From assembly GCA_045658985.1 (NCBI GenBank), contig JAZOWC010000063.1, forward strand, positions 1 through 24,895: DNA of 24,895 bases, in the 5' to 3' direction. The translations under genes were made by a program, and so were the position numbers. The notes beneath the pieces are model-generated. The model was given only the letters and a program-made list of their open reading frames with translations. It searched no databases and was not told the DNA's origin. The stretch is from RGIG3513 sp045658985. GTDB lineage: Bacteria; Bacillota; Clostridia; Oscillospirales; Butyricicoccaceae. Every line of letters begins with the position of its first letter. The stretch's first letter is position 1. Positions 13,934 through 20,823 of the stretch are shown one piece after another.

Positions 13934-15235
13934 ATGGAACGTTACTATCAGCCTGAAATCGAGTGCGCATCCCGCGAGGAAATCAAAAAACTCCAGAGCG
14001 AGCGCCTTGTCAAACAGGTTAAGCATATTTGGGACAACGTGCCCTACTACCGCGCAAAAATGGAGGCCAAGGGCATCTCTCCCGACGACATCAAGGGTAT
14101 CGAGGATCTGCACAAGCTGCCTTTTGTCAACAAATCCGATCTGCGCGATGCATACCCCTACGGTCTTCTCGCCGCTCCCCTCAACGACTGCGTCCGCATC
14201 CACTCCACCTCCGGCACCACCGGCAAGCGTGTGGTTGCATTCTATACACAGCACGACATTGATCTTTGGGAAGATTGCTGTGCCCGCGCCATTATGGCCG
14301 CAGGCGGCACAAAAGATGACGTGTGCCACGTTGCATACGGCTACGGTCTGTTTACCGGCGGCTCAGGCCTTCACGGCGGCAGCCACAAGGTAGGATGCCT
14401 GACCGTACCCATCTCCTCCGGCAACACAGAGCGCCAGATCATGTTCATCAAGGACCTCAATGCCACCATCCTCTGCTGCACCCCCTCCTATGCCGCATAT
14501 CTGGGCGAGAGCATGAAGGAGCTGGGCATGAAGCCTGAGGATATCTCCCTCAAGGCAGGTATCTTCGGCGCCGAGGCATGGAGCGAAGAAATGCGCCGCG
14601 ATATAGAGAAAACTCTGGGCATTAAAGCATACGATATTTATGGCCTGACCGAGCTCAGCGGCCCCGGTGTGGCATTCGAGTGTTCGGCACAGAACGGCAT
14701 GCATATCAACGAGGACCACTTTATCGCTGAGATCATCGATCCCGAGACCGGTGAGGTACTGCCCGAAGGCAGCAAGGGCGAGCTGGTATTCACCTCCATC
14801 ACCAAAGAAGCCTTCCCCCTGCTCCGCTACCGCACCCGCGATATCTGCCAGCTTATCTACGAACCCTGCCCCTGCGGACGCACACACGTTAAGATGCGCA
14901 AGCCCATGGGACGCAGTGACGATATGCTCATTATCCGCGGCGTTAACGTATTCCCCTCTCAGATCGAGACCGTTCTCCTTGAGCAGGGTTATCACGCCAA
15001 CTACCAGATCGTTGTTGACCGCGTAAACAACACCGATACGTTCGACGTTCTGGTAGAGATGAACCCCGAAAACTTCTCCGATACCCTCGGCAAGATCACC
15101 GATATGGAAAAGAACCTTGTATCGGCTCTCAAGTCCATGCTCGGCATCGCAGCAAACGTACGTCTGGTAGCACCCAAATCCATTACCCGCAGTGAGGGTA
15201 AAGCTGTTCGCGTCATCGACAAGCGTAAAATATAA
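13934..15235 (+). CDS. paaK: Phenylacetate-CoA ligase
   Basis: A 433-aa enzyme of the PaaK branch of adenylate-forming ligases. Visible motifs are the ATP loop HSTSGTTGKRV (about residues 91-101), GYGLFTGGSGLHGG, FGAEAWSEEMR, YGLTELSGPGVAFEC, RTRDI and a C-terminal GRSDDMLIIRGVNVFPSQIE hinge. It makes phenylacetyl-CoA (and often indoleacetyl- or hydroxyphenylacetyl-CoA) from the acid, ATP and CoA. ATG 13934 follows AAGGA by 9 bases, and the 35-base gap from iorB holds no terminator. Under the Phe T-box, its job would be to activate scavenged arylacetates for IorAB to carboxylate. In other anaerobes the same pair can instead run toward arylacetate with ATP recovery; the leader argues against that here. 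Confidence 0.93.
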   Translation: MERYYQPEIECASREEIKKLQSERLVKQVKHIWDNVPYYRAKMEAKGISPDDIKGIEDLHKLPFVNKSDLRDAYPYGLLAAPLNDCVRIHSTSGTTGKRVVAFYTQHDIDLWEDCCARAIMAAGGTKDDVCHVAYGYGLFTGGSGLHGGSHKVGCLTVPISSGNTERQIMFIKDLNATILCCTPSYAAYLGESMKELGMKPEDISLKAGIFGAEAWSEEMRRDIEKTLGIKAYDIYGLTELSGPGVAFECSAQNGMHINEDHFIAEIIDPETGEVLPEGSKGELVFTSITKEAFPLLRYRTRDICQLIYEPCPCGRTHVKMRKPMGRSDDMLIIRGVNVFPSQIETVLLEQGYHANYQIVVDRVNNTDTFDVLVEMNPENFSDTLGKITDMEKNLVSALKSMLGIAANVRLVAPKSITRSEGKAVRVIDKRKI

Positions 15236-15248
15236 GGAGGATAAGACC

Positions 15249-15680
15249 ATGACTATTCATCAGCTCTCCGTTTTTCTCGAAAACCGCGCCGGTCAGCTTG
15301 CTGAGATCACCAATGTTCTTGCATCCAACCATATCGATCTGCGCGCCATCAACATTGCTGAAACAGTAGACTACGGCGTAGTAAGACTCATCGTCAGCAA
15401 CGCACACGAGGCCAGCACCATTCTGCTTGAGCACGGATTCATACTGACAATGACCCCTGTTGTTGCAGTTGCGGTCAACGATCAGCCCGGCGGACTGGCA
15501 AGTCTCCTCAAGCTTATGTCCGAAGCAGACATCGACATCGAGTATATGTACTCTATCTTCGGTCACGGCAGCGGCAAGGCACATATGATCTTCCGTGTCG
15601 CTGACACAGACAAGATGGCTCAGGTCCTCGAAGAGCACGGCTACGAAACCTCCGATGCCAACGCTATCGGCATCTGCTGA
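15249..15680 (+). CDS. Tandem ACT-domain protein
   Basis: A 143-aa protein made of two ACT domains with nothing else. The first starts TIHQLSVFLENRAGQLAEI and the second at about residue 71 with VAVAVNDQPGGLASLLKLM. ACT domains bind amino acids and act as allosteric sensors. Proteins of this kind are often found beside paaK and ior genes in anaerobes; their action is not firmly known. ATG 15249 follows AAGGAGG (the site begins at the paaK stop), and the gap is 13 bases, so it is the last gene of the operon. Its likely job is to sense an aromatic amino acid and adjust PaaK or IorAB activity; this is inference. A longer upstream frame lies inside paaK and is not used. Confidence 0.88.
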   Translation: MTIHQLSVFLENRAGQLAEITNVLASNHIDLRAINIAETVDYGVVRLIVSNAHEASTILLEHGFILTMTPVVAVAVNDQPGGLASLLKLMSEADIDIEYMYSIFGHGSGKAHMIFRVADTDKMAQVLEEHGYETSDANAIGIC

Positions 15681-15700
15681 ACCAAAATATATGTATATTA

Positions 15701-15738
15701 AAGCCTCGGGGCAGTCCAAGCAGACTGCCCCGAGGCTT
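15701..15738. terminator. Strong bidirectional terminator between the ior operon and the two-component genes
   Basis: A perfect 16-bp stem (15701-15716 / 15723-15738) with a 6-base loop. It is followed by ATTTTATATTTT on the plus strand and an AT-rich run on the minus strand. It ends the ior-paaK-ACT operon and lies 3 bases from the stop of the convergent response regulator, so it serves both. Confidence 0.92.
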
Positions 15739-15741
15739 ATT

Positions 15742-16422
15742 TTATATTTTGTTGATTCGGTATCTCATGCACGGCCTGCCGCCCGTCTCGTAATCTATCT
15801 CCGAGATAAGCACACCTTTTTCCGCCAAATAGTTCAGATACCTTCTTACCGTGACGCCCGTCAGACCGATACGTTCAGCAAGTTCGTCTCCGGTCATACT
15901 GTCCGGGTGATTCTGCTTCAGCTCATCCAGAATGGTTTGCAGCGTCTTGTCCTGTATGCCCTTTGGATATATCTCTTCGCTCTTTCTGTAAGTACTTTCG
16001 ATGATATAGTCGATGCTTTTTTGACTGAGGTTTTCAACCTCCTTGAGTGCCACGTACTGCGCCACAAACTTGTCCAGCGCTATTCTGAACCGATCATAGG
16101 TAAACGGTTTGACCAGATAGTCCACCGCGCCCAGATGCAGCGCTTCTTCCAGAGATGCCCTGTCGTTTGCCGCCGTTACCATGATGATATCTGCGGGGAT
16201 TTTGTTTCTGCGGATACGGCGCAATGTCTCAAACCCGTCCATAGCAGGCATATAAACATCCAATACGATGAGGTCAACCTCATTCTGTTCAAGATACTCC
16301 AGCGCACTCATCCCGTCCCTGCATTTATGCACGACCTTGAAGGCCTTGTTACGGTTGACATACTGCTCGTTTATCATCGATACCATTGGATCGTCTTCTA
16401 CGATCAATACTCTGTAAAACAT
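15742..16422 (-). CDS. CitB/DcuR-type response regulator
   Basis: A 226-aa regulator. The receiver domain has the acidic pair Asp10-Asp11, the phosphorylation site Asp55 (LIVLDVYMP), Thr83 and Lys105 (LVKPF). The C-terminal half has a linker and a helix-turn-helix near 170-200 (TGDELAERIGLTGVTVRRYL), as in CitB/DcuR/MalR regulators. ATG 16422 follows GGAGG by 7 bases; a longer frame to 16524 lies inside the kinase gene and is rejected. The kinase gene ends 14 bases upstream, so they form one unit. No transporter or enzyme gene that would name the ligand is attached; the divergent PQ-loop/SGNH-like pair is the nearest candidate target. Confidence 0.9.
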   Translation of the reverse strand: MFYRVLIVEDDPMVSMINEQYVNRNKAFKVVHKCRDGMSALEYLEQNEVDLIVLDVYMPAMDGFETLRRIRRNKIPADIIMVTAANDRASLEEALHLGAVDYLVKPFTYDRFRIALDKFVAQYVALKEVENLSQKSIDYIIESTYRKSEEIYPKGIQDKTLQTILDELKQNHPDSMTGDELAERIGLTGVTVRRYLNYLAEKGVLISEIDYETGGRPCMRYRINKI

Positions 16423-16436
16423 ACTTTCGCCTCCGA

Positions 16437-18056
16437 TTATTTGCCAAAACTGACGGCAACCGATGTGCCGACACCATATTTTGAATCTATGGATATTTGT
16501 CCTCCCAGATTCTCGGCCATGCATTTGACCTGATACAGACCGGTGCCTCTTCCCTCGCCTTTGCTTGAATATCCGTTCAGGAAGACCTTGTCCATATCCT
16601 CCTGCCTGATGCCGGCTCCGGTATCGTTAACCTCTATCATAAGCGAACCCGGCGCCGAATATATGCCGAACATCAACTCTCTTGGCCTGTCAAACCTGTC
16701 ATCCGCAGCATTCATAGCTTCAAATGCGTTGTCGATGAGATTTCCGATTATTGTTATCAACGTCTCGGCAGGTATGACAAAATCAGACTTGTTATAAACC
16801 GAGCCTTGCTGAAGAATAAACTGCACGTTAAGTTCTCCCGCCCGAGCCGTTTTCCCGATAAGCAGTGCAGCTACCGAAGGCTCGCTGACAGCTGCCATGA
16901 TCTTGCTTATGGTCTCACGCTGGACAATGGTAATATTCTCAATATAAGATGCTGCCTCGTCGTACATCTCCATCTGCAGCAGTCCAAGTATAACGTGAAG
17001 CTTATTGGTGAAGTCATGATTGTTTGCTCTCATTGAGTCTACCAGATATCTGCTTCCCGCCAGGTCCTCCATCAGCTTTGTATATTCCTCGCGATCGTGC
17101 AGGATGCCCACAGCGCCAATTATATCCCCCTCCTTTTTGATTGGAATTCGGTCTATGAGCAGATTGGCGTTTTGTAATCTCGATTCATGCGCGCCAAAAT
17201 CCTTTTCTCCCCGTGTGAGTGTGTTCTCGAATACTCCCGGATCACAGATATCCTCAAGCGGATAGCCTACAACATTCACCTCTGCCTTTTTGTCTCCGCA
17301 GCCAAGCATATGCATTGCAGAGCTGTTTATGAACTGAACCGTCGACCATCTGTCAATTGCTATAATGCCCTCTGCAAGCGATTCAAGAATATTGTCACGC
17401 ACCTGATACATAGCAGAAAATACGTCCGGCTCATATCCGTGAAGCTTATCCTTGATACTCTCTGATGTTTCGGCCGAAACGATAACCTCCATCAATACGG
17501 CAACCACAGTTATTATAGTAAATATGAGCATGATCTGCAGGGTTTCTTTGACAATACTTTCGCGGAGCATCACGGTAATAACAAATCCGACGTATTCCCC
17601 GTCAGCATTATAGATTGCTGCATATGCCCGCCGCTGTTTGCCCGATGGACCGTTATTGTCCTCTGCGTAGAAGTCGCCTTTTTTGAAGTCCGGGATAGTT
17701 CCGTCATATGCTGTACCTATCAGCTCGTGGTTGGTATGATACAGGCGCTTTCTGTCAAGGCTCACTATTGATATTACGTCTATATCCCCCAAAGACTTTT
17801 GCAGTGAGTCAAAATATTCGGTCAGGTATGCTGAATGCCCGACCTCGGTAGTGTTGTCCAGCAACGGAGACGTTGCGATGGTATGAGAAATATTCTGCAG
17901 GTTACGGTCACGTTTTTTATTCTCAAACCGTACATTGATGATTATACCCGCGCTTCCCAGAACTACCGCAAGTACGATTATCAAAATGATCTGCGTAGAG
18001 AATATTCTGCTTTGTATCTGATTTATGGAGTTGCTTGTTGCTTTTTTCTTTTGCAT
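16437..18056 (-). CDS. CitA/DcuS-type sensor histidine kinase
   Basis: A 539-aa membrane sensor. The first helix is at about 22-42, an outside domain spans about 45-170, and the second helix is at about 172-193. A cytoplasmic PAS domain follows at about 222-325, then a Spo0B-like dimer domain with the phospho-accepting His347 (NNHDFTNKLHVILGLLQ), and a HATPase with GNLIDNAFEAM, NDTGAGI and GRGTGLYQV. The outside domain contains RLYH (104-107) followed by IG, like the RxxH carboxylate-binding motif of CitA/DcuS sensors, so a small carboxylate is the likely signal. The start at ATG 18056 has only a weak GGTGAT site. No clear -35/-10 pair was found upstream, only a TATGATAAAAT-like -10. Confidence 0.9.
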   Translation of the reverse strand: MQKKKATSNSINQIQSRIFSTQIILIIVLAVVLGSAGIIINVRFENKKRDRNLQNISHTIATSPLLDNTTEVGHSAYLTEYFDSLQKSLGDIDVISIVSLDRKRLYHTNHELIGTAYDGTIPDFKKGDFYAEDNNGPSGKQRRAYAAIYNADGEYVGFVITVMLRESIVKETLQIMLIFTIITVVAVLMEVIVSAETSESIKDKLHGYEPDVFSAMYQVRDNILESLAEGIIAIDRWSTVQFINSSAMHMLGCGDKKAEVNVVGYPLEDICDPGVFENTLTRGEKDFGAHESRLQNANLLIDRIPIKKEGDIIGAVGILHDREEYTKLMEDLAGSRYLVDSMRANNHDFTNKLHVILGLLQMEMYDEAASYIENITIVQRETISKIMAAVSEPSVAALLIGKTARAGELNVQFILQQGSVYNKSDFVIPAETLITIIGNLIDNAFEAMNAADDRFDRPRELMFGIYSAPGSLMIEVNDTGAGIRQEDMDKVFLNGYSSKGEGRGTGLYQVKCMAENLGGQISIDSKYGVGTSVAVSFGK

Positions 18057-18152
18057 ACTATCACCGTTTCTTCTGTGTCTGTATGTATTTTATCATATTT
18101 TAACTTTGGAAGATCACTTTTGAAAGTAAAATAAATGTCATACTTCAAAAAA

Positions 18153-18168
18153 ATATTTTGGATATTTT
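18153..18168 (+). promoter_or_regulatory. Candidate regulator site: direct repeat upstream of the PQ-loop promoter
   Basis: ATATTTT occurs at 18153-18159 and again at 18162-18168, a 9-base period, ending 7 bases before the -35 element. The position is right for an activator such as the adjacent CitB-type regulator. The region is AT-rich, so chance is possible. Confidence 0.3.
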
Positions 18169-18175
18169 CATAAAA

Positions 18176-18204
18176 TTGATTGTTCGGTTTTGTAGTGGTA
18201 TTCT
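18176..18204 (+). promoter_or_regulatory. Promoter of the PQ-loop/SGNH-like unit
   Basis: TTGATT (18176-18181), 17 bases, TATTCT (18199-18204), 32 bases upstream of the ATG. Confidence 0.6.
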
Positions 18205-18236
18205 CACATCACAAAATTCAAAAGGAGATATACACT

Positions 18237-18521
18237 ATGGAAATCGCACCTGTTTTTGAACTCATTATGCTGGTATGCTTTGGCTTTTCATGGCCCCTCA
18301 ACCTATACAAAGCATACAGATCAAGAACGGCAAAAAGCACCAGCCTACCCTTTATTCTTCTCATTATAACCGGTTATATAGCCGGCATCTCTGCCAAACT
18401 GGTTATGGGAAACATCAACTACGTGCTTATTGCTTATTTACTCAACCTTGCAATCGTATCTCTCAACCTCGGGGTATATTTCAGAAACCGCGCTCTCGAC
18501 AAAAGAGCAAACAGAGCATAA
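18237..18521 (+). CDS. Three-helix PQ-loop (SemiSWEET-like) membrane protein
   Basis: A 94-aa protein with three membrane segments at about 5-23, 36-55 and 60-83, and a basic C-terminus. The first helix ends in FSWPLNLYKAYRSRTAKSTS, the position and form of the PQ-loop motif of SemiSWEET and related proteins, here with Pro-Leu (residues 20-21) in place of Pro-Gln. SemiSWEETs dimerise to form a sugar pore; whether this branch transports anything is not known. ATG 18237 follows AAAGGAGAT by about 6 bases. It is 13 bases upstream of the SGNH-like gene, and the pairing appears to me to recur in gut Clostridia, though I cannot search here. It is divergent from the sensor kinase gene. Confidence 0.75.
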   Translation: MEIAPVFELIMLVCFGFSWPLNLYKAYRSRTAKSTSLPFILLIITGYIAGISAKLVMGNINYVLIAYLLNLAIVSLNLGVYFRNRALDKRANRA

Positions 18522-18534
18522 AGGAGATTTTGAT

Positions 18535-19116
18535 ATGTTTGAGCAGGAAATAACAAGATACCAAAAATTAAACCGGCTTGCTGAGTCGAACGGTGTCGTT
18601 ATTATAGGCAGCGGAACCGATGCAAGCATTCCCGTAGGAGAACTTAAGCAGGCTTTTTATCTGAAGGACAATATCTACAACCGAAGTTTTGCAGCTCTCA
18701 AAGCATCAGACGGCACAAATGTCTACAACAGCTGCGTTGCAGAGCTTTGCCCCGATACTGTCATACTGCATATCGGCGAGAATGACACAGAAAACTTTGA
18801 TGAACACAAAAAGGAATTTGAAATCTCTTACCGCAACCTGATAAATAATATAAGATCCTCAAACAAAAAGCGTCAAATAGTTATCGTGCCTGTAAAGAAT
18901 GATAGCTCTACAGCTGCTGAAATAAATGGACTTCTCAAGAATATTGCCAAGGCTGAGAACTGTATATTCGAAGACATAACTACGAAAAATCCCGGCATCT
19001 CCCACGAAGACCGCGAGACTCTGTCCATGCTGTGCAGTCTCGGATTTGTCAGTCCGCTCAAAGCCAAACACCACATAGGAAATCTGGTAAGAGTGCTTTT
19101 TTGCAGCGGAATCTAA
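18535..19116 (+). CDS. Degenerate SGNH/GDSL-like protein
   Basis: A 193-aa cytosolic protein with no signal peptide. It has the outline of an SGNH hydrolase: a first strand VVIIGSGTDASIP at 21-33 where GDS is expected, NRS at 49-51 after a helix, and a block-III motif HIGENDTENF (GEND at 81-84). The nucleophile block is not a true GDS, and the C-terminal DxxH block is not evident; the end reads GFVSPLKAKHHIGNL. It may therefore be a binding protein or an atypical enzyme. ATG 18535 follows AAGGAG overlapping the end of the PQ-loop gene, so the two are co-transcribed and probably work together. The function is unknown. Confidence 0.7.
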   Translation: MFEQEITRYQKLNRLAESNGVVIIGSGTDASIPVGELKQAFYLKDNIYNRSFAALKASDGTNVYNSCVAELCPDTVILHIGENDTENFDEHKKEFEISYRNLINNIRSSNKKRQIVIVPVKNDSSTAAEINGLLKNIAKAENCIFEDITTKNPGISHEDRETLSMLCSLGFVSPLKAKHHIGNLVRVLFCSGI

Positions 19117-19129
19117 AGCTCGTATATAT

Positions 19130-19162
19130 AAAAAGACCGCCGAAAAATTCGGCGGTCTTTTT
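19130..19162. terminator. Bidirectional terminator
   Basis: GACCGCCGAA (19135-19144) pairs with TTCGGCGGTC (19148-19157) around AAA, with A5 before and T5 after. It serves the SGNH-like gene on the plus strand and the dehydrogenase gene on the minus strand. Confidence 0.92.
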
Positions 19163-19190
19163 GTAACCCGATTAATGTGCAAAAACAGGA

Positions 19191-20033
19191 TCAATACTTG
19201 AAAAAGCCTTCGCCGGTTTTGCGGCCCAGCTTGCCTGCGCGAACCAGCTTGCGAAGCAGCAGGGATGCGCGGTACTTGCTGTCGTGAGTCTCATTATAGA
19301 GGGTATCCATAATAGCAACGCACACGTCCAGACCAACCAGATCGCCCAGATGGAGGGGGCCCATGGGATGGTTAGCGCCGAGCTGCATTGCTTTGTCGAT
19401 ATCCTCGGCACTGGCAACACCGGTATAGACCAGATCGGCTGCCTCGTTGATCATGGGAATGAGAATCTTGTTGACTACAAAGCCGGGCGCTTCGGCAACC
19501 TCGATGGGATCCTTGCCGATCTGCAGGGACAGATCGTACACAGCCTTGAATGTCTCGTCGGAGGTGTTTGCACCGCAGATGACCTCAACAAGCTTCATCA
19601 CGGTTGCGGGATTAAAGAAATGCATACCGATAAACTTGTCTGCGCGCTTGGTTGCGGCACCGATGGCAGTGATAGAGATGGAAGAGGTGTTGGATGCCAG
19701 TATAGTCTCGGGCTTGCAGATCTTGTCCAACTCGGCAAAGACAGACTTCTTGATCTCAAGGTTCTCCACGGCGGCCTCAACGACCAGATCTGCATCTGCG
19801 GCCATATTGAGGTCTGTGGTGAATGTCATCTTGTCCAGTATAGCCTGCTTGCCTTCTTCGGTAAGCTTGCCCTTGGCAACCAGCTTGTCCAGACCCTTGT
19901 TGAGGCGTGCTTCGGAATTCTTTATGATTTCTTCGGTGATGTCACGGACTACAACCTCAAGTCCGCTTCTTGCAAAGACCTGAGCAATATCCAGACCCAT
20001 TGTGCCGCCGCCGATTACTACGATTTTTTTCAT
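19191..20033 (-). CDS. hbd: 3-hydroxybutyryl-CoA dehydrogenase
   Basis: A 280-aa protein of normal family length. It has a Rossmann NAD-binding start (VIGGGTMG at 6-13), the SNTSS block at 114-118, the HFFNP motif with catalytic His138, and the C-terminal helical domain with GFVVNKIL and NHPMGPLHLGDLVGLD. It interconverts acetoacetyl-CoA and 3-hydroxybutyryl-CoA in butyrate formation or fatty acid turnover. The ATG follows GGAGG by 7 bases. Usual partners (thl, crt, bcd-etfAB) are absent here. It lies 58 bases after the nitroreductase gene on the same strand without a terminator between them, so it may share that promoter. Confidence 0.93.
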   Translation of the reverse strand: MKKIVVIGGGTMGLDIAQVFARSGLEVVVRDITEEIIKNSEARLNKGLDKLVAKGKLTEEGKQAILDKMTFTTDLNMAADADLVVEAAVENLEIKKSVFAELDKICKPETILASNTSSISITAIGAATKRADKFIGMHFFNPATVMKLVEVICGANTSDETFKAVYDLSLQIGKDPIEVAEAPGFVVNKILIPMINEAADLVYTGVASAEDIDKAMQLGANHPMGPLHLGDLVGLDVCVAIMDTLYNETHDSKYRASLLLRKLVRAGKLGRKTGEGFFKY

Positions 20034-20091
20034 ATTGGTTCCTCCAAAAAGATATATTTTATAATTTTATTATCTACACTGTATCTGCCGT

Positions 20092-20634
20092 TTACTCTGC
20101 GCTCGTCTCAACGACCTTGACAAGCTTGTCCATATCCTTGCGGGTCTTCTGTCTCAGTTTGTCTTCTGCTTTGGCGTATCCGACGGTTATGACAAGGCGA
20201 ACCGCGCCGTCGATACCGCAGATTTTGCGGATCTGGGCGTCATCAAACCAGCCAAGTATGCAGCTGCCCAGTCCCTGCGCGGCAGCCTCTGCGGTGATAT
20301 ATGCAGACAGGATGCCGATATCAATGGAGCGGTAATCGTTCTTTTTGACCTTGGCTCCGAGAGCGGCCGAAGCAACATATGGCATCTCGGACAAAACGAG
20401 CAGGATCGGTGCATCTGAAGCAAACTTGTTCATCCCCATCCCCTGGGTGGATTTGGCGACCCTCTGAGCCGCCTCACCCTTGCACACGGTGATATGATAA
20501 GGCTGGCCGTTGCATGCCGAGGGCGACAGACGGGCTGCCTCAAGAATGCTGTCAAGCTTGCTCTGTTCAACCTCGCGGGTCGGGTCATAGGCGCGGCACG
20601 ACTGCCGCTGCTTGGCTATCTCAATAAAGTTCAT
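20092..20634 (-). CDS. Nitroreductase-family flavoprotein
   Basis: A 180-aa protein with the FMN nitroreductase outline: KQRQSCRAYDPTREV near the N-terminus (RQSxR flavin-binding motif), ARLSPSACNGQPYHI at about 44-58, a central SIDIGILSAYITAEAAAQGLGSC helix, and a C-terminal VGYAK. Members reduce nitro, quinone or enone compounds with NAD(P)H; the natural substrate is not known. ATG 20634 follows GGGAG by 7 bases; the in-frame start at 20661 has no site. It is the first gene of a probable pair with hbd, driven by a near-perfect promoter. Confidence 0.85.
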   Translation of the reverse strand: MNFIEIAKQRQSCRAYDPTREVEQSKLDSILEAARLSPSACNGQPYHITVCKGEAAQRVAKSTQGMGMNKFASDAPILLVLSEMPYVASAALGAKVKKNDYRSIDIGILSAYITAEAAAQGLGSCILGWFDDAQIRKICGIDGAVRLVITVGYAKAEDKLRQKTRKDMDKLVKVVETSAE

Positions 20635-20663
20635 TGTATCACTCCCGATAATTCTCTGCATAA

Positions 20664-20692
20664 ATTATACCGCAAAATGCTCCAAGGTGCAA
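20664..20692 (-). promoter_or_regulatory. Promoter of nitroreductase-hbd
   Basis: On the minus strand: TTGCAC (20692-20687), 17 bases, TATAAT (20669-20664). Confidence 0.75.
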
Positions 20693-20761
20693 CGAATAAT
20701 TTAATATGGCTCAACTTAACCCAAAAATCGACGGAAATTTTAATATTTGTTCATAATCTTT

Positions 20762-20790
20762 TTGACTTTTTTGCTTTAGTCTGCTACAAT
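20762..20790 (+). promoter_or_regulatory. Promoter of the NSS transporter gene
   Basis: TTGACT (20762-20767), 17 bases, TACAAT (20785-20790), 33 bases upstream of the chosen GTG start. Confidence 0.8.
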
Positions 20791-20823
20791 ATAACTTAAT
20801 ATCTCTTGAAAGAAGGTTTTTTT

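Noticed and set aside
15595..16533. A 312-codon plus-strand open frame
   Set aside because: It runs antisense to the response regulator, crosses the strong terminator at 15701-15738, has no family resemblance and no ribosome binding site; it is a shadow of the regulator gene.
15742..18056. Two-component system as regulator of the ior-paaK operon
   Set aside because: It is convergent with the operon and separated by a strong terminator, and the operon already has a full promoter and T-box; nothing in the sequence links them.
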